A DNA stretch of 46,818 nt from contig SYLG01000129.1 in NCBI GenBank assembly GCA_005808665.1, positions 1 to 46,818 on the forward strand, written 5' to 3'. The translations under genes and the position numbers were made by a program. Source of the DNA: Planctomycetia bacterium (GTDB lineage: Bacteria; Planctomycetota; Planctomycetia; Gemmatales; Gemmataceae). The stretch's first letter is position 1; each line of letters opens with the position of its first letter. Below the pieces are notes generated by a model. The model saw only the letters and a program-made list of their open reading frames with translations. It was not told the origin of the DNA and did no database searches. This document shows positions 1 to 8,885 of the stretch, in pieces.

Positions 1-136
1 TCAGTCTCTCGCCAATCAGGATCAAACGCCTTGAAACAGAACCTGTAAAGAGGATTTGTAGTCCCGACTTTTGCAGCCTGATTTAACTTTTTTCCGGGAA
101 AAACACGGTTTTCATGGTCCCAACTGCGTAACTTGG

Positions 137-160
137 GCTAATAATGGCTCCATTATTGGC
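137..160 (-). terminator. Hairpin overlapping the end of the SDR gene, possible terminator
   Basis: A 10-bp inverted repeat (137-146 with 151-160, one G-T wobble) closes a 4-nt loop and includes the stop codon of the dehydrogenase gene. No T-run follows it on the minus strand, so it is not a textbook intrinsic terminator. It may act as a 3' stabilising hairpin. Confidence 0.3.
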
Positions 161-1004
161 TTAAAAAATCCGGATAAATTCCACGGTATGTTTGGGACAT
201 TTCATCCTTGAAAAGACTGGCAACTTTTTTCTTCGCAATCCTGTCCGCCAAACCTGGAAAGAACTTGGTAATGAAAGAAATCTTTTTTGCGTCCGTTGTA
301 AGGAGAATCCGGTCACGGCCCGCTCGCATGGATTCCAGAGTTGCATAGGCAACCTCGGTTGCTGTCATGCCGCGCATATGATCCATTTGTATTTTTGCCT
401 TGCGTTCAATCATATTTTCACTGAAATGGGTTTGGGTCAAACCAGGGCAAACCACGAGAACCGATACATTGTCCTTGAATAGTTCTGCCCTAAGGGCATC
501 GGAGAATCCTTCCACAGCAAATTTGCTTGCCGAATAGGCGGCCCTGGCTGGAATCCCCCTTAGCCCCGCAATCGACGAAATGTTAACGATGGCAGGCGTT
601 TTTCCTTTTTTGATAATGGGCAGAAACGCCCGGGTTGTTTCCATAAGGCCAAAAACATTTACTTCAAAAATCCTTCGGAGGATGGAACTCTCGGCCTCTG
701 CAAAATGCCCAGTAGCTCCGATTCCCGCATTATTGACGAGAATGTCTAAACCGGTCCATAGCCCTTGAGCCCTTTCCACCATGGCCCGTCGACCCTCCAA
801 ATTGGCAACATCCGCCGCAAGAGTAATGAGTTTACCGGAAGGGGGTGCCTCCACCGAAAGTTGTTGCAATAAGGCGGGTTTGCGTGCGACCGCCATTACC
901 TCCATTCCCGCTTTAAGTCCCTCTACCACCAAAGCTCGGCCAATTCCTTGCGATGCCCCGGTTACCAACATTCTCAACCCGAATAATTGTCTGTTTTGTC
1001 CCAT
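153..1004 (-). CDS. SDR-family oxidoreductase (short-chain dehydrogenase)
   Basis: This is a classical short-chain dehydrogenase/reductase of 283 aa, using NAD(P)H to reduce a carbonyl or oxidise an alcohol; the substrate cannot be read from sequence. The Rossmann nucleotide-binding motif TGASQGIG lies at residues 15-22, the NNAG motif at 91-94, and the catalytic Ser144, Tyr157 and Lys161 (YSASK) are all present. I start at the ATG at 1004 because GGGGAGG sits 7 nt upstream of it; an upstream in-frame TTG at 1028 would add 8 residues and has no such site. The cytosolic enzyme has no signal peptide. It is a single gene separated by about 250 nt from the next gene. A 14-bp near-palindrome upstream may be an operator. 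Family call is secure, role unknown. Confidence 0.93.
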   Translation of the reverse strand: MGQNRQLFGLRMLVTGASQGIGRALVVEGLKAGMEVMAVARKPALLQQLSVEAPPSGKLITLAADVANLEGRRAMVERAQGLWTGLDILVNNAGIGATGHFAEAESSILRRIFEVNVFGLMETTRAFLPIIKKGKTPAIVNISSIAGLRGIPARAAYSASKFAVEGFSDALRAELFKDNVSVLVVCPGLTQTHFSENMIERKAKIQMDHMRGMTATEVAYATLESMRAGRDRILLTTDAKKISFITKFFPGLADRIAKKKVASLFKDEMSQTYRGIYPDFLSQ

Positions 1005-1051
1005 GATATGGCCTCCCCTGATAGGCAATTATGAACCTAAAAAATGTAGAT

Positions 1052-1065
1052 AGAGAGAACTCTCT
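1052..1065. promoter_or_regulatory. Near-palindrome upstream of the SDR gene
   Basis: AGAGAGAACTCTCT is an inverted repeat of two 6-bp arms around an AA centre, 48 nt upstream of the dehydrogenase start codon. Its size and place suit a repressor operator, but no regulator is encoded next to it and it could be chance. Confidence 0.2.
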
Positions 1066-1255
1066 TACGAAAGAGTTTCAAATTTTAGTAGAAATTAGGG
1101 TTATGCGGATTGAAGCCAAGTCATTCGAAATCCCGTCCGTTTTATTCCCCAAAGGAGAGTTATTTTCCCCCTACAGAACAGCATCTTTTCCTTATTAATT
1201 GAATTCCCCAATATAGCTTAACCTGATGAAAAATTGTATCCCATTTGGTAACTGA

Positions 1256-1972
1256 TCAATCCGTTCCGGGTTGATAAAGGATTCGACCACATGATTTACA
1301 GGTGACATAGCGATTGTCGTCGATTTCGTTTTGCATTTGCGAAGTAATGGTAACCTGACAGGCATTGCAGGTTTTGTCTGCCACCGAGGAAAGGCAGTCC
1401 TGAAAAGTCGCTTTTTTTGTGCGAAAATATCCTTGGGCAAATTCTGATGGAATAAGGGGTTCCAGTTCTGCCAATCGGTTTTTGTGGTCTACCAAAAGGC
1501 TTTCAAGATCGCTTTTTTTCGTTCCCGCCTCTTTTTCAAAATCGCCAAGGTCGGTTTTTGCCTTTTGAATCCCTTTTTCAAGTTCAGGAACTTTGGGTGC
1601 GGTTTCGTCAATTATCGTCATCAACTCAAGGACTTTATCCTCGGTTTCCCCGATCTTTTTTTTGGTTGTGGCCAATTCATGGGTAAGTGCGGTAAAGACT
1701 TTTGGATCGGACGATTCGTCCAGTTGGCGAAGGTATTTCTCCATCAAGGCAATTAATTGCCTGAGGCTAACCTCGGTTTGGTGTTGATCCACCTTGGTTT
1801 TTTTGAGAAAGTCGGCCGTATCTGTTCTGGTTTTTTCCGCGGTTACGACCCGATTTTGTTGGGCTTTGAGTTGCCGGGGAAGGCGCTCCAATCCTTCGAT
1901 GCAAAAGTGGATGGCATTCAATTCCCGGTGAATACGGCGAAAAACAATCCCGGGGGCGACCTGGTCACTCAT
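1256..1972 (-). CDS. Coiled-coil C4-type zinc-ribbon protein (CdsZ/CT398-like)
   Basis: A 238-aa cytosolic protein with a long, highly charged helical region (about residues 20-185, rich in Lys, Glu and Leu, consistent with an antiparallel coiled coil) followed by a C-terminal zinc ribbon with Cys202, Cys205, Cys225 and Cys228. This architecture matches the C4-type zinc-ribbon family (zf-RING_7), whose chlamydial member CT398/CdsZ has been reported to bind sigma-54 and type III secretion parts. Here it lies just downstream of rpoD, but separated from it by a strong terminator, so it is probably transcribed separately. I chose the ATG at 1972 because AAGGA lies 9 nt before it; a GTG at 1999 and an ATG at 1993 are possible earlier starts. 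The molecular role is unknown. Confidence 0.82.
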   Translation of the reverse strand: MSDQVAPGIVFRRIHRELNAIHFCIEGLERLPRQLKAQQNRVVTAEKTRTDTADFLKKTKVDQHQTEVSLRQLIALMEKYLRQLDESSDPKVFTALTHELATTKKKIGETEDKVLELMTIIDETAPKVPELEKGIQKAKTDLGDFEKEAGTKKSDLESLLVDHKNRLAELEPLIPSEFAQGYFRTKKATFQDCLSSVADKTCNACQVTITSQMQNEIDDNRYVTCKSCGRILYQPGTD

Positions 1973-2025
1973 GGAAAACCATCCTTGAGGCATTAGCACT
2001 GCTTGACGACTTGCTGTTATTATCG

Positions 2026-2062
2026 AAAAAAAAGGCCGTACCGGGTAGGTCCCGATACGGCC
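2026..2062 (-). terminator. Rho-independent terminator of the dnaG-rpoD operon
   Basis: On the minus strand the arms 2062-2051 and 2045-2034 form a 12-bp GC-rich stem (one G-T wobble) with a 5-nt loop, followed directly by eight T residues (2033-2026). It begins 25 nt after the rpoD stop codon. This is the clearest intrinsic terminator in the window. Confidence 0.9.
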
Positions 2063-2086
2063 CTATGGGTTAGTATTCCGGTTTGA

Positions 2087-3748
2087 CTAGCGTTTGACCT
2101 CACCCAAAAAACCTTCAAGGAGCCGACTTCGGACGGGGTGTTGGAGTTTCCGGACCGCCTTGGCCTCGATTTGCCGTACCCGTTCCCGGGTTACCTTGAA
2201 AATGCGACCAACCTCTTCCAGGGTGTAGCAATAACCGTTACCAAGGCCATAGCGAAGGCGGATGATTTCCCGTTCACGATAGGTAAGGGTTTTCAGGATC
2301 CCCTCGATTTTGTCTTTGAGCATTTCGTTGGTTGCTGCGGAAACCGGGGATTCAACCGTGCCGTCCTGTATAAAATCGCTGAAGTAACTGTCTTCAGACT
2401 CTCCCACCGGCCGGTCAAGACTGATCGGCTGGCGACTGATTTTCATCACCCGCCTTGTTTCATCCATGGAAAGATTGGCTGCGGTAGCAATTTCCTCAAT
2501 GGAAGGTTCCCGCCCGATCTGTTGTTGCAGGGTTTTGGTAATGTTTCGCAATTTGGAAATGGTTTCGATCATGTGGACGGGGATCCGGATCGTCCGTGCC
2601 TGGTCGGCGATGGCCCGGGTGATTGCCTGCCTGATCCACCATGTTGCGTAGGTGCTGAATTTGTAGCCTCTGCGATATTCGTATTTGTCCACTGCACGCA
2701 TTAACCCGGTATTGCCTTCCTGAATCAAATCGAGGAAGGAAAGGCCCCGGTTCCGATATTTTTTGGCAATGGAAACTACCAAACGAAGGTTTCCACCGGA
2801 AAGATCGCGTTTGGCAATTTCGTATTCATTGAAACGGCGATAAACAACCTTTACCCGTTTTTGGAGAAGGTCTGGTTCCTCCAGGGTACCCAACATCAGG
2901 TCATTCAGTTCCTTTATCAGGTTGGCTAATTCTTCCTCGTTTTCCGCATTCTTTCGGGGATGCCGACGAAGGGTGGTTATTTGAACCTCCAACTCCAACA
3001 TTCGCTCAAGAGTGGACCTAAGTCGGTGCATAAGGGGTTGAATTCGTTGGGTGCGAATGGAAAGTTCTTCCACAAGGGTAACAGCTTTCCTTCGTCGTTG
3101 GGAAAGGTCAAAACGGCGTTGATTCCTTTCTTCCTCTGAAATTTCCGGGTCCCGGATGGCGGAAAAATCCGAACGATTTTCCTCGAGGAGGTTTGCCAAA
3201 GTACTCAGGTTATTGGGCATTCTCAAGAGGATTTTGTCCTTCTCAAGGTTTTCCGTTAAGCTGACTTTAATCGTCCGGTCAAAAGGAAGTTCCCCTGTAT
3301 GGACCTTTTTGAGGAGATCGACCACCTGGCATAAAACGCCATCACATTCCAATAGTTTCCGGCGAAAACGGGCCCGGGAAAACTCAATACGCTTGGCAAG
3401 GCTTATTTCCTGCTCCCGCTTCAGGAGGGGTATTTCCCCCATTTGGGTGAGGTACATTCGAACCGGATCATCAGTTCGCCTTCCGTCGCCATCATCCATA
3501 AACCCGGATTCGATTTCGCTTCGAAGTTCGGCGTCGATCAACTCACCGGCACCCTGATTTGACTCCTCCGCTTCGCCTTCGTCGATCAGTTCAATTCCCT
3601 GATCTTCCAGAACCAACAAGAGTTGATCTATCTTTTCGGGATTGACCTCCTCCTCGGGGAGGAGATCATTGACTTGGCTGTAGGTCAAGAACCCTTTTTC
3701 CTTGCCAATATCGACAAGGATTTTGAATGCATCCTGAGTCTTCTCCAT
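2087..3748 (-). CDS. rpoD: RNA polymerase primary sigma factor RpoD (sigma-70)
   Basis: The housekeeping sigma factor, 553 aa, which directs core RNA polymerase to -35/-10 promoters. Region 1.1 occupies about residues 1-60, and region 1.2 starts near 93 ([17 protein letters not shown]). A non-conserved charged insert runs to about 315. Region 2 starts at 318 with [20 protein letters not shown] and includes the promoter-melting segment around [15 protein letters not shown]. Region 3 spans about 398-475, and the region 4.2 helix-turn-helix lies near 509-535 ([26 protein letters not shown]). The ATG at 3748 gives a full-length N terminus. The gene follows dnaG by 42 nt on the same strand, the conserved macromolecular-synthesis order, without rpsU. 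A strong terminator follows. Confidence 0.97.
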   Translation of the reverse strand: MEKTQDAFKILVDIGKEKGFLTYSQVNDLLPEEEVNPEKIDQLLLVLEDQGIELIDEGEAEESNQGAGELIDAELRSEIESGFMDDGDGRRTDDPVRMYLTQMGEIPLLKREQEISLAKRIEFSRARFRRKLLECDGVLCQVVDLLKKVHTGELPFDRTIKVSLTENLEKDKILLRMPNNLSTLANLLEENRSDFSAIRDPEISEEERNQRRFDLSQRRRKAVTLVEELSIRTQRIQPLMHRLRSTLERMLELEVQITTLRRHPRKNAENEEELANLIKELNDLMLGTLEEPDLLQKRVKVVYRRFNEYEIAKRDLSGGNLRLVVSIAKKYRNRGLSFLDLIQEGNTGLMRAVDKYEYRRGYKFSTYATWWIRQAITRAIADQARTIRIPVHMIETISKLRNITKTLQQQIGREPSIEEIATAANLSMDETRRVMKISRQPISLDRPVGESEDSYFSDFIQDGTVESPVSAATNEMLKDKIEGILKTLTYREREIIRLRYGLGNGYCYTLEEVGRIFKVTRERVRQIEAKAVRKLQHPVRSRLLEGFLGEVKR

Positions 3749-3790
3749 CTCGAAACTCCCCTAAAAAACGAGCCTACAACCAACAGGAAC

Positions 3791-5701
3791 TTAAACAGGA
3801 TCGCCACCCGACGCAGGTGACGCGGTTGATTTGGAAACTTTGAGGCGGCGAAGGATTTCCAACGCCTCATCATGATCATTGGTGGACAAAAGCTGTTGTT
3901 TAAGCTTTTGTTGCAAGGGCCGAACCCGCCTCTCGGCAAATCTCTCCAAAAGACTTCGAAGCCATGCCTCTCGCTGATCGGGGGCCGTCCCTTCTCCAAT
4001 TTCCTGAAGGGTAAGGACCAGCCCTACCAAACCCAAATCGTCAAGGATTTGCCGCACCAAATCTGCCCTCGCAGGGCGACCGGACCGATGGATTTCCAGG
4101 CACGCTTCAAAAATTTTCCTCAGGTCAGGTTGGGCGATTTCTTCAGGGTGAATCGATCCATCAACCATGGGCACCCATTCCGGCCCTGCCAATAGAAGTT
4201 GAAGCAACTCCCTCTCCTCTGGGCGACCAAGGGTCCTGGCTCGGCTCAATGGACCCGATGCCATTAATGAGCCACCTTCCTGATCCACTTCCGGTCCATC
4301 GGTATTGGTTCCGCCGCCAATCCTTTCGCTATGGCGGCGTCCCTCAAGGGCCACTTGGGTTTGCCTCAACATTTGTAGCCGATTCTTCAATGTCGGAAGA
4401 CTAAGGCCCAACCGCCTTTGCATCCGATTTAAAATCAAATCCAACTTCAAGGTTCCGGAATCGTCTTCCAAAGCGGGTACTCTCGCCAAAATTCCCAAGA
4501 CCCGATCCACACCCTGCTGTTTTTGTTGCACAGTCATTTGTTCTGCGTTGGCAAACTCGACCTTCAAAGCATGATCGATAGCATCCTCCGCACTCGCCAG
4601 GATTTTTTCCAATGCACCTTGGCCTTTTGAAACAAGGAGGTCGCAAGGGTCCAAGCCCTCGGGCAAGGTTGCCACACGCAGGTCAATATCACTGGCGGCA
4701 AAGATTTCCAACGCTCGTTGAACGCCGCCTTTTCCTCCAGCATCGGAGTCATAAAGGAGGGTAACTTTGGGAACAAAGCGCTTGAGGGTGCGAATATGCC
4801 TGGAATTAAGGGCCGTTCCCATGGTGGCAACCGCTTGCCTTATGCCAAATTGGTGGGCCATCATCACATCCGTGTAACCTTCCATGACCACCAACTGACC
4901 TGACCTGGAGGCATCGTTTTTCGCTAAATCCAACCCAAAAAGCTCCTCAGACTTAAAGAAAATGGCTGAGTCGGGTGAGTTATAATATTTGGGGCCTTTT
5001 TCCTCCCCCAAGGTGCCTGGGAGGACTCGTCCTCCAAATCCAACCGTTTGGCTCCTAGTATTGCGTATGGGAAACATAACCCTGTCACGGAAACGGTCGT
5101 ACCAACTTCCGTCGCGTGCCGATCGACCCAAAATTCCTAATTTATCCAAAATATCCAGAGAAATCCCTGCTCTTCGTGCTCGTTCGAGGAGCCAAGTGCC
5201 ATTGGCCGGGGCATATCCGACGCTGAAAAGGCGAATGGTTTCGTCCTCAAGGCCCCGTTTTTCAAGATAAAACCAAGCCTGTTCCCCCAAATTCCGATCC
5301 TCCAAGGCTCCACGATATTGATCATGGGCCCATTGGGAGACTTTGAGGAGGTGGGACCGCTCGTTTGCTTTGGCCTCTGCTTCAGGGTCCTCCTGTAGGG
5401 TAATACCCGCTCGCCTTGCCAATATTTCCAAAGCTTCACGGAAACTGATCTTATCCATTTCCATGACAAAGGAAATGACATCGCCCACCTTGCCACAAGA
5501 CCAACAACGATAGCGTTGGCGCCTCGGATCAACATCAAATGAGGGATGCTTGTCCTCATGAAAGGGACAAAGGCCTTTAAAGGTCGGACCGGCTGGCCGA
5601 AGGGAAAGGTAGCCTCCTACGACATCAGCAATGTCATTGGCTTGTTTCACCTGGGTTATCCGGTCGTCGTTCAAGCCTAATTGCCTCAAAGAAAGGGACA
5701 A
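3791..5701 (-). CDS. dnaG: DNA primase DnaG
   Basis: Bacterial DNA primase, 636 aa, which makes RNA primers at the replication fork together with the DnaB helicase. The N-terminal CHC2 zinc finger uses Cys45, His48, Cys66 and Cys69. The TOPRIM catalytic core carries EGYTDV at 274-279 and the metal-binding DSD at 318-320. The C-terminal third (from about 470) is helical, as expected for the helicase-binding domain, and is separated from the core by a low-complexity linker. The start appears to be a TTG at 5701 with only a weak ribosome-binding site; the N terminus is nevertheless complete by comparison with the family. It is the first gene of the dnaG-rpoD operon, and a 466-nt divergent region lies upstream. 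Confidence 0.96.
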   Translation of the reverse strand: MSLSLRQLGLNDDRITQVKQANDIADVVGGYLSLRPAGPTFKGLCPFHEDKHPSFDVDPRRQRYRCWSCGKVGDVISFVMEMDKISFREALEILARRAGITLQEDPEAEAKANERSHLLKVSQWAHDQYRGALEDRNLGEQAWFYLEKRGLEDETIRLFSVGYAPANGTWLLERARRAGISLDILDKLGILGRSARDGSWYDRFRDRVMFPIRNTRSQTVGFGGRVLPGTLGEEKGPKYYNSPDSAIFFKSEELFGLDLAKNDASRSGQLVVMEGYTDVMMAHQFGIRQAVATMGTALNSRHIRTLKRFVPKVTLLYDSDAGGKGGVQRALEIFAASDIDLRVATLPEGLDPCDLLVSKGQGALEKILASAEDAIDHALKVEFANAEQMTVQQKQQGVDRVLGILARVPALEDDSGTLKLDLILNRMQRRLGLSLPTLKNRLQMLRQTQVALEGRRHSERIGGGTNTDGPEVDQEGGSLMASGPLSRARTLGRPEERELLQLLLAGPEWVPMVDGSIHPEEIAQPDLRKIFEACLEIHRSGRPARADLVRQILDDLGLVGLVLTLQEIGEGTAPDQREAWLRSLLERFAERRVRPLQQKLKQQLLSTNDHDEALEILRRLKVSKSTASPASGGDPV

Positions 5702-6167
5702 AAAACCACACGGGCCGATTTCGAAAGAAAACGATCCATGGTCAGTGGCCTTGCCACCGAAGGTATGACTGGCATATAGGGTGATTAGTGAACCGGGCGA
5801 AAGGATATGACTTTTTATCGCCGGAAATTGGTACCCCGTAGACTCGCAGGATCATAAGCCACTCCTTGGCGGATCAGGCATTGCGCTCCGATCCCATCCG
5901 TGGGACCAGCGATACACATGCCTAGTCTGGAGGTGGAAAGGTTTCCCTTCCCCTCACCCAGTTAAATCTAGCTTTTGTAAATTTTTCGTCAAGTCCTATT
6001 GGCCGATTGCCGAAGAAATTAATTGGCTCGTTCCCTGAAAAAAAGATTTTGGCGAAGATTCCGATTCTGCAGACCGGGCAGGTTTTTCGTCCTGTGGGGA
6101 TCGGGTTCAAGACCTCCCTCCCATGAAACCGATGACACAGATGTCTGAAAATGGCGGAGGCCTAACC
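5702..6167. other. Divergent intergenic region with a hairpin
   Basis: This 466-nt region separates dnaG (minus) from the thioredoxin-fold gene (plus) and should hold promoters for both. I see no coding potential, tRNA or known RNA motif. The only marked structure is a two-part hairpin at 5884-5911: CGCT with AGCG enclosing TCCCA with TGGGA around a TCCG loop. Clear -35/-10 pairs could not be assigned. Confidence 0.4.
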
Positions 6168-8117
6168 ATGATTTTTTCCTTGCGATTTCCATTGCATCCT
6201 TTCATGGATGCCCTTCGGTTGTCACTTTTTGCCTTGGCATGTTTAACCTTGGGTTTGGCAAAATCAATGGTTTTTGCAGCACCTCCCAATACGAATCAAA
6301 TCCTACAATTTCGACCCAGGCAAACAGAGGTCCTGGTTGCCACTCCCAAACCCGAAGAGGAAGCATCATGCCGGGTTGAATTGGTTAAAGGCACAGGCAA
6401 GTCAAGTGGCTGGGTCTTACGGGATTCCTCGGGCATTATGCTGCGGCGGTTCTTTGATACCAATGGCGACAACAAAACGGATACTTGGTCCTTTTTCCGT
6501 GATGGGGTGGAAGTGTATCGTGAAATCGACACCAATAATAATGGCAAACCAGACCAATACCGGTGGCTTAATTCGGGGGGTCTCAAGTGGGGTGTGGATG
6601 CCGATGAAGACCTTAAAATCGACTCATGGTTGGCGATAAGTCCGGAAGAGGTAAGCCATGAACTTTTGCGGGCCATCATTACCAAAGACCAAGGTCGATT
6701 CAGCTCCTTATTGGTAAATGAAAACGATCTGAAAACTCTGGAATTGCCCGAAGCTCAAGCCAGAGCCATTCGCGAAAAAGCAAGTCAAGCCGGATTAAAG
6801 TTTCATGCGACAATCGCGAAGGCGACCTCAATTACCGAAAAATCTACATGGTTACATTTGGAGCTGGGAACTCCCCAATGTATTCCCGCCGACCAGCTGG
6901 GTTCCCGGGCGGATTTGGTACGCCACCCCAGAGGTTCCATGCTTCTTGAGATCAGTGGCAAAACGGAATGGATTCAAACCGGCGAAATGCTTCAAATCGG
7001 GGCCGCCTGGAAAATGGCGGACGGACCTGCCGTCGGGCTGGCCACAGAGGATGAAAACCCGAATCGACCCGGAGGCAACCGGCTCGATTTGGATAAGGAT
7101 CCTGCCTTGAAAAAACTTCTGGATGAGCTCGCCGCCTTGGATCAGGCCAGCCCAGGAGCACAAGCGACTCCCGAGGAACTGGCAAGGCACCATATTGCGC
7201 GGGCGGATGTTCTTGAGAAAATCGGTTCGGCGGTGAAAGCAGGGGATAGGGAGCCTTGGTATAAACAGCTGGCAGACAGTTTGGCTTCTGCTGCCCAATC
7301 CCTGCTAACTGCCGATTCCCCCGCTCTAAAAAGGCTCAGGAATTTGGAAACACAACTTGTCCAATTTATGCCAGGGAGCAACCTCACCGCATATGTTGCA
7401 TTTCGCCTTTTCCAAACCGAATATGCGCAAAAAATCAACAAACCCGGCGAAGACTTCACCAAACTACAACAGGATTGGGTCAATCAACTCACCCGTTTTG
7501 TGCAAACCTATCCCAAATCGGATGATGCCCCGGAAGCTTTGATGCAACTGGGATTGGTGTGTGAGTTTTTGGGCAAGGATCAGGATGCAAAGGGCTGGTA
7601 TAGCCAAGTGGTGAAATGGTATGGCGATAAAATGCTTTCAGGATCTTCTTTGTCTGTTAAAGCAACCGGGGCTCTCCGCCGTTTGGACTCCGAAGGACAA
7701 CTATTGGCCCTGCAGGGGCCATTGCTTGCCAATCCCACGCAAACCTTTGATATTGAAACTCTCAAGGGAAAGGTTGTCCTTGTCTATTTTGGGGCAACCT
7801 GGAATCAACGAAATGTCGGGGACCTTGCCAAACTCAAACTTCTCACAGAAACCCATGCAGGCTTGGGGCTCGAATTGGTGACAATAAGCATGGATGCCAA
7901 TCCTGCAACACCCCTTGAGTTTCTTAAAAAAGGACAGATCCCGGGTACACACCTCTTTTCGCCCATGAACGCCAATGGCCAGGAAGGAAAACTGGCTACC
8001 GACCTTGGAATTGTTGTTGTTCCCCACCTTTTCCTGGTGGGGAAAGATGGCAAGGTTATCAATCGCAACGCTCAGGTCAATAGCATCGAAGACGAATTGA
8101 AGCGGGTGTTAAAATAA
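6168..8117 (+). CDS. Secreted TlpA/thioredoxin-fold protein lacking the CxxC active site
   Basis: A 649-aa exported protein. The first 40 residues form a signal peptide with a long hydrophobic core ending near VFAAPPNTN. Residues of about 80-160 hold Asp/Asn-rich repeats (for example DTNGDNKTDTWSFF and DTNNNGKPDQYRW) resembling calcium-binding dockerin or EF-hand-like loops. The middle is helical, with a possible TPR-like or YbgF-like segment near 430-500. The last 125 residues are a thioredoxin/AhpC-TSA fold: VLVYFGATWNQRN at 537-549 and a cis-proline at 619 (VVVPHLFLVG). The usual WCxxC is replaced by W545-N-Q-R-N549, so disulfide exchange is not expected. I chose the ATG at 6168 because GGAGG lies 7-9 nt upstream; an ATG at 6123 would add 15 residues. 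The function is unknown and is probably structural or binding. Confidence 0.8.
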   Translation: MIFSLRFPLHPFMDALRLSLFALACLTLGLAKSMVFAAPPNTNQILQFRPRQTEVLVATPKPEEEASCRVELVKGTGKSSGWVLRDSSGIMLRRFFDTNGDNKTDTWSFFRDGVEVYREIDTNNNGKPDQYRWLNSGGLKWGVDADEDLKIDSWLAISPEEVSHELLRAIITKDQGRFSSLLVNENDLKTLELPEAQARAIREKASQAGLKFHATIAKATSITEKSTWLHLELGTPQCIPADQLGSRADLVRHPRGSMLLEISGKTEWIQTGEMLQIGAAWKMADGPAVGLATEDENPNRPGGNRLDLDKDPALKKLLDELAALDQASPGAQATPEELARHHIARADVLEKIGSAVKAGDREPWYKQLADSLASAAQSLLTADSPALKRLRNLETQLVQFMPGSNLTAYVAFRLFQTEYAQKINKPGEDFTKLQQDWVNQLTRFVQTYPKSDDAPEALMQLGLVCEFLGKDQDAKGWYSQVVKWYGDKMLSGSSLSVKATGALRRLDSEGQLLALQGPLLANPTQTFDIETLKGKVVLVYFGATWNQRNVGDLAKLKLLTETHAGLGLELVTISMDANPATPLEFLKKGQIPGTHLFSPMNANGQEGKLATDLGIVVVPHLFLVGKDGKVINRNAQVNSIEDELKRVLK

Positions 8118-8180
8118 GGATTTGGCCAGGTGAAATTGATTTATGTCAAGCCAGGACCTCTTGGATCTTTCACGAACCGG

Positions 8181-8870
8181 TCAACCACCAACCCGTTTGA
8201 CCTGAAAGCCCAACTTTTCCAACTCCTTTATTATTCGTTCGCGTTGGTCCCCTTGGATTTCAATGCAACCATCCTTAACCGTGCCACCTGTCCCACATTT
8301 TTGTTTGAGAGTTGTGGCCAATTCCTTGATTTGCTCTGTATTTAGGGGAATATCAAACAAGGTGGTTACTCCCTTGCCCGCCCGACCCTTGATTTCCCGG
8401 CCTAAACTTATTTTTTTTACGGTTGGCAACGATGGCTTGGATTCATTGCCCACCGATGGTTTTAAGGGTTGGGCCATTAGTTTTTCGGGTGAAATGGTTT
8501 TTTGGGTTTCCCCGGAAAGGAGGTTGGCAATCCATTGGTTTACCAGGTTCGGCAAGATTTGCGGAAGCGAAACCCCAGATTCTAAATCCCAAACCTCCGC
8601 TTTCGACCCAAAGGGAGCCGCTTCCCTGCAATAAATGGCATATTGATCCTTTGGGGCAAGAATAATGAGCTTGTCGGCCAGCTTACCCCCTTGGACAATA
8701 CTTTCCCTATTCTGATCCCAAAATTGGACCTTCCAGCGTAGGCCAAGCGTTTCAAAAGCCTTTTTAAAGGTCGATTCGATAAGGCTTTTTTCCAAGTCCC
8801 CGCCGAACCCCCAAACATGAAGCAGGTGGGGAATGGATTTAGCCAAGGGTTTCCTCAAATAATTGGTCAA
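8181..8870 (-). CDS. Protein with C-terminal eIF1/SUI1 (YciH-like) domain and unassigned N-terminal domain
   Basis: A 229-aa protein. Residues 155-229 are a clear SUI1/eIF1 domain of the bacterial YciH type, with the core GRAGKGVTTLFDIPL, then KQKCGTGGTVKDGCIEIQGD. Bacterial YciH proteins bind the ribosome and are proposed to affect initiation fidelity. The first 120 residues are a separate alpha/beta-looking domain that I cannot assign; the order HLLHVWGFGGDLEKSLIE then ADKLIILAPKD faintly recalls a low-molecular-weight phosphatase fold without its catalytic Cys and Arg, which is speculative. A low-complexity linker joins them. The open frame starts at a TTG at 8870; a second TTG at 8846, preceded by GAGGAAA, is an equally good start. 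It begins 15 nt after the esterase-like gene and may be co-transcribed with it. Confidence 0.83.
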   Translation of the reverse strand: MTNYLRKPLAKSIPHLLHVWGFGGDLEKSLIESTFKKAFETLGLRWKVQFWDQNRESIVQGGKLADKLIILAPKDQYAIYCREAAPFGSKAEVWDLESGVSLPQILPNLVNQWIANLLSGETQKTISPEKLMAQPLKPSVGNESKPSLPTVKKISLGREIKGRAGKGVTTLFDIPLNTEQIKELATTLKQKCGTGGTVKDGCIEIQGDQRERIIKELEKLGFQVKRVGG

Positions 8871-8885
8871 TGATTGAAAGGGGAC

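Noticed and set aside
5820-5960. Possible tRNA or other structured RNA
   Set aside because: No T-loop consensus, no acceptor stem pairing and no CCA; only a local hairpin remains.
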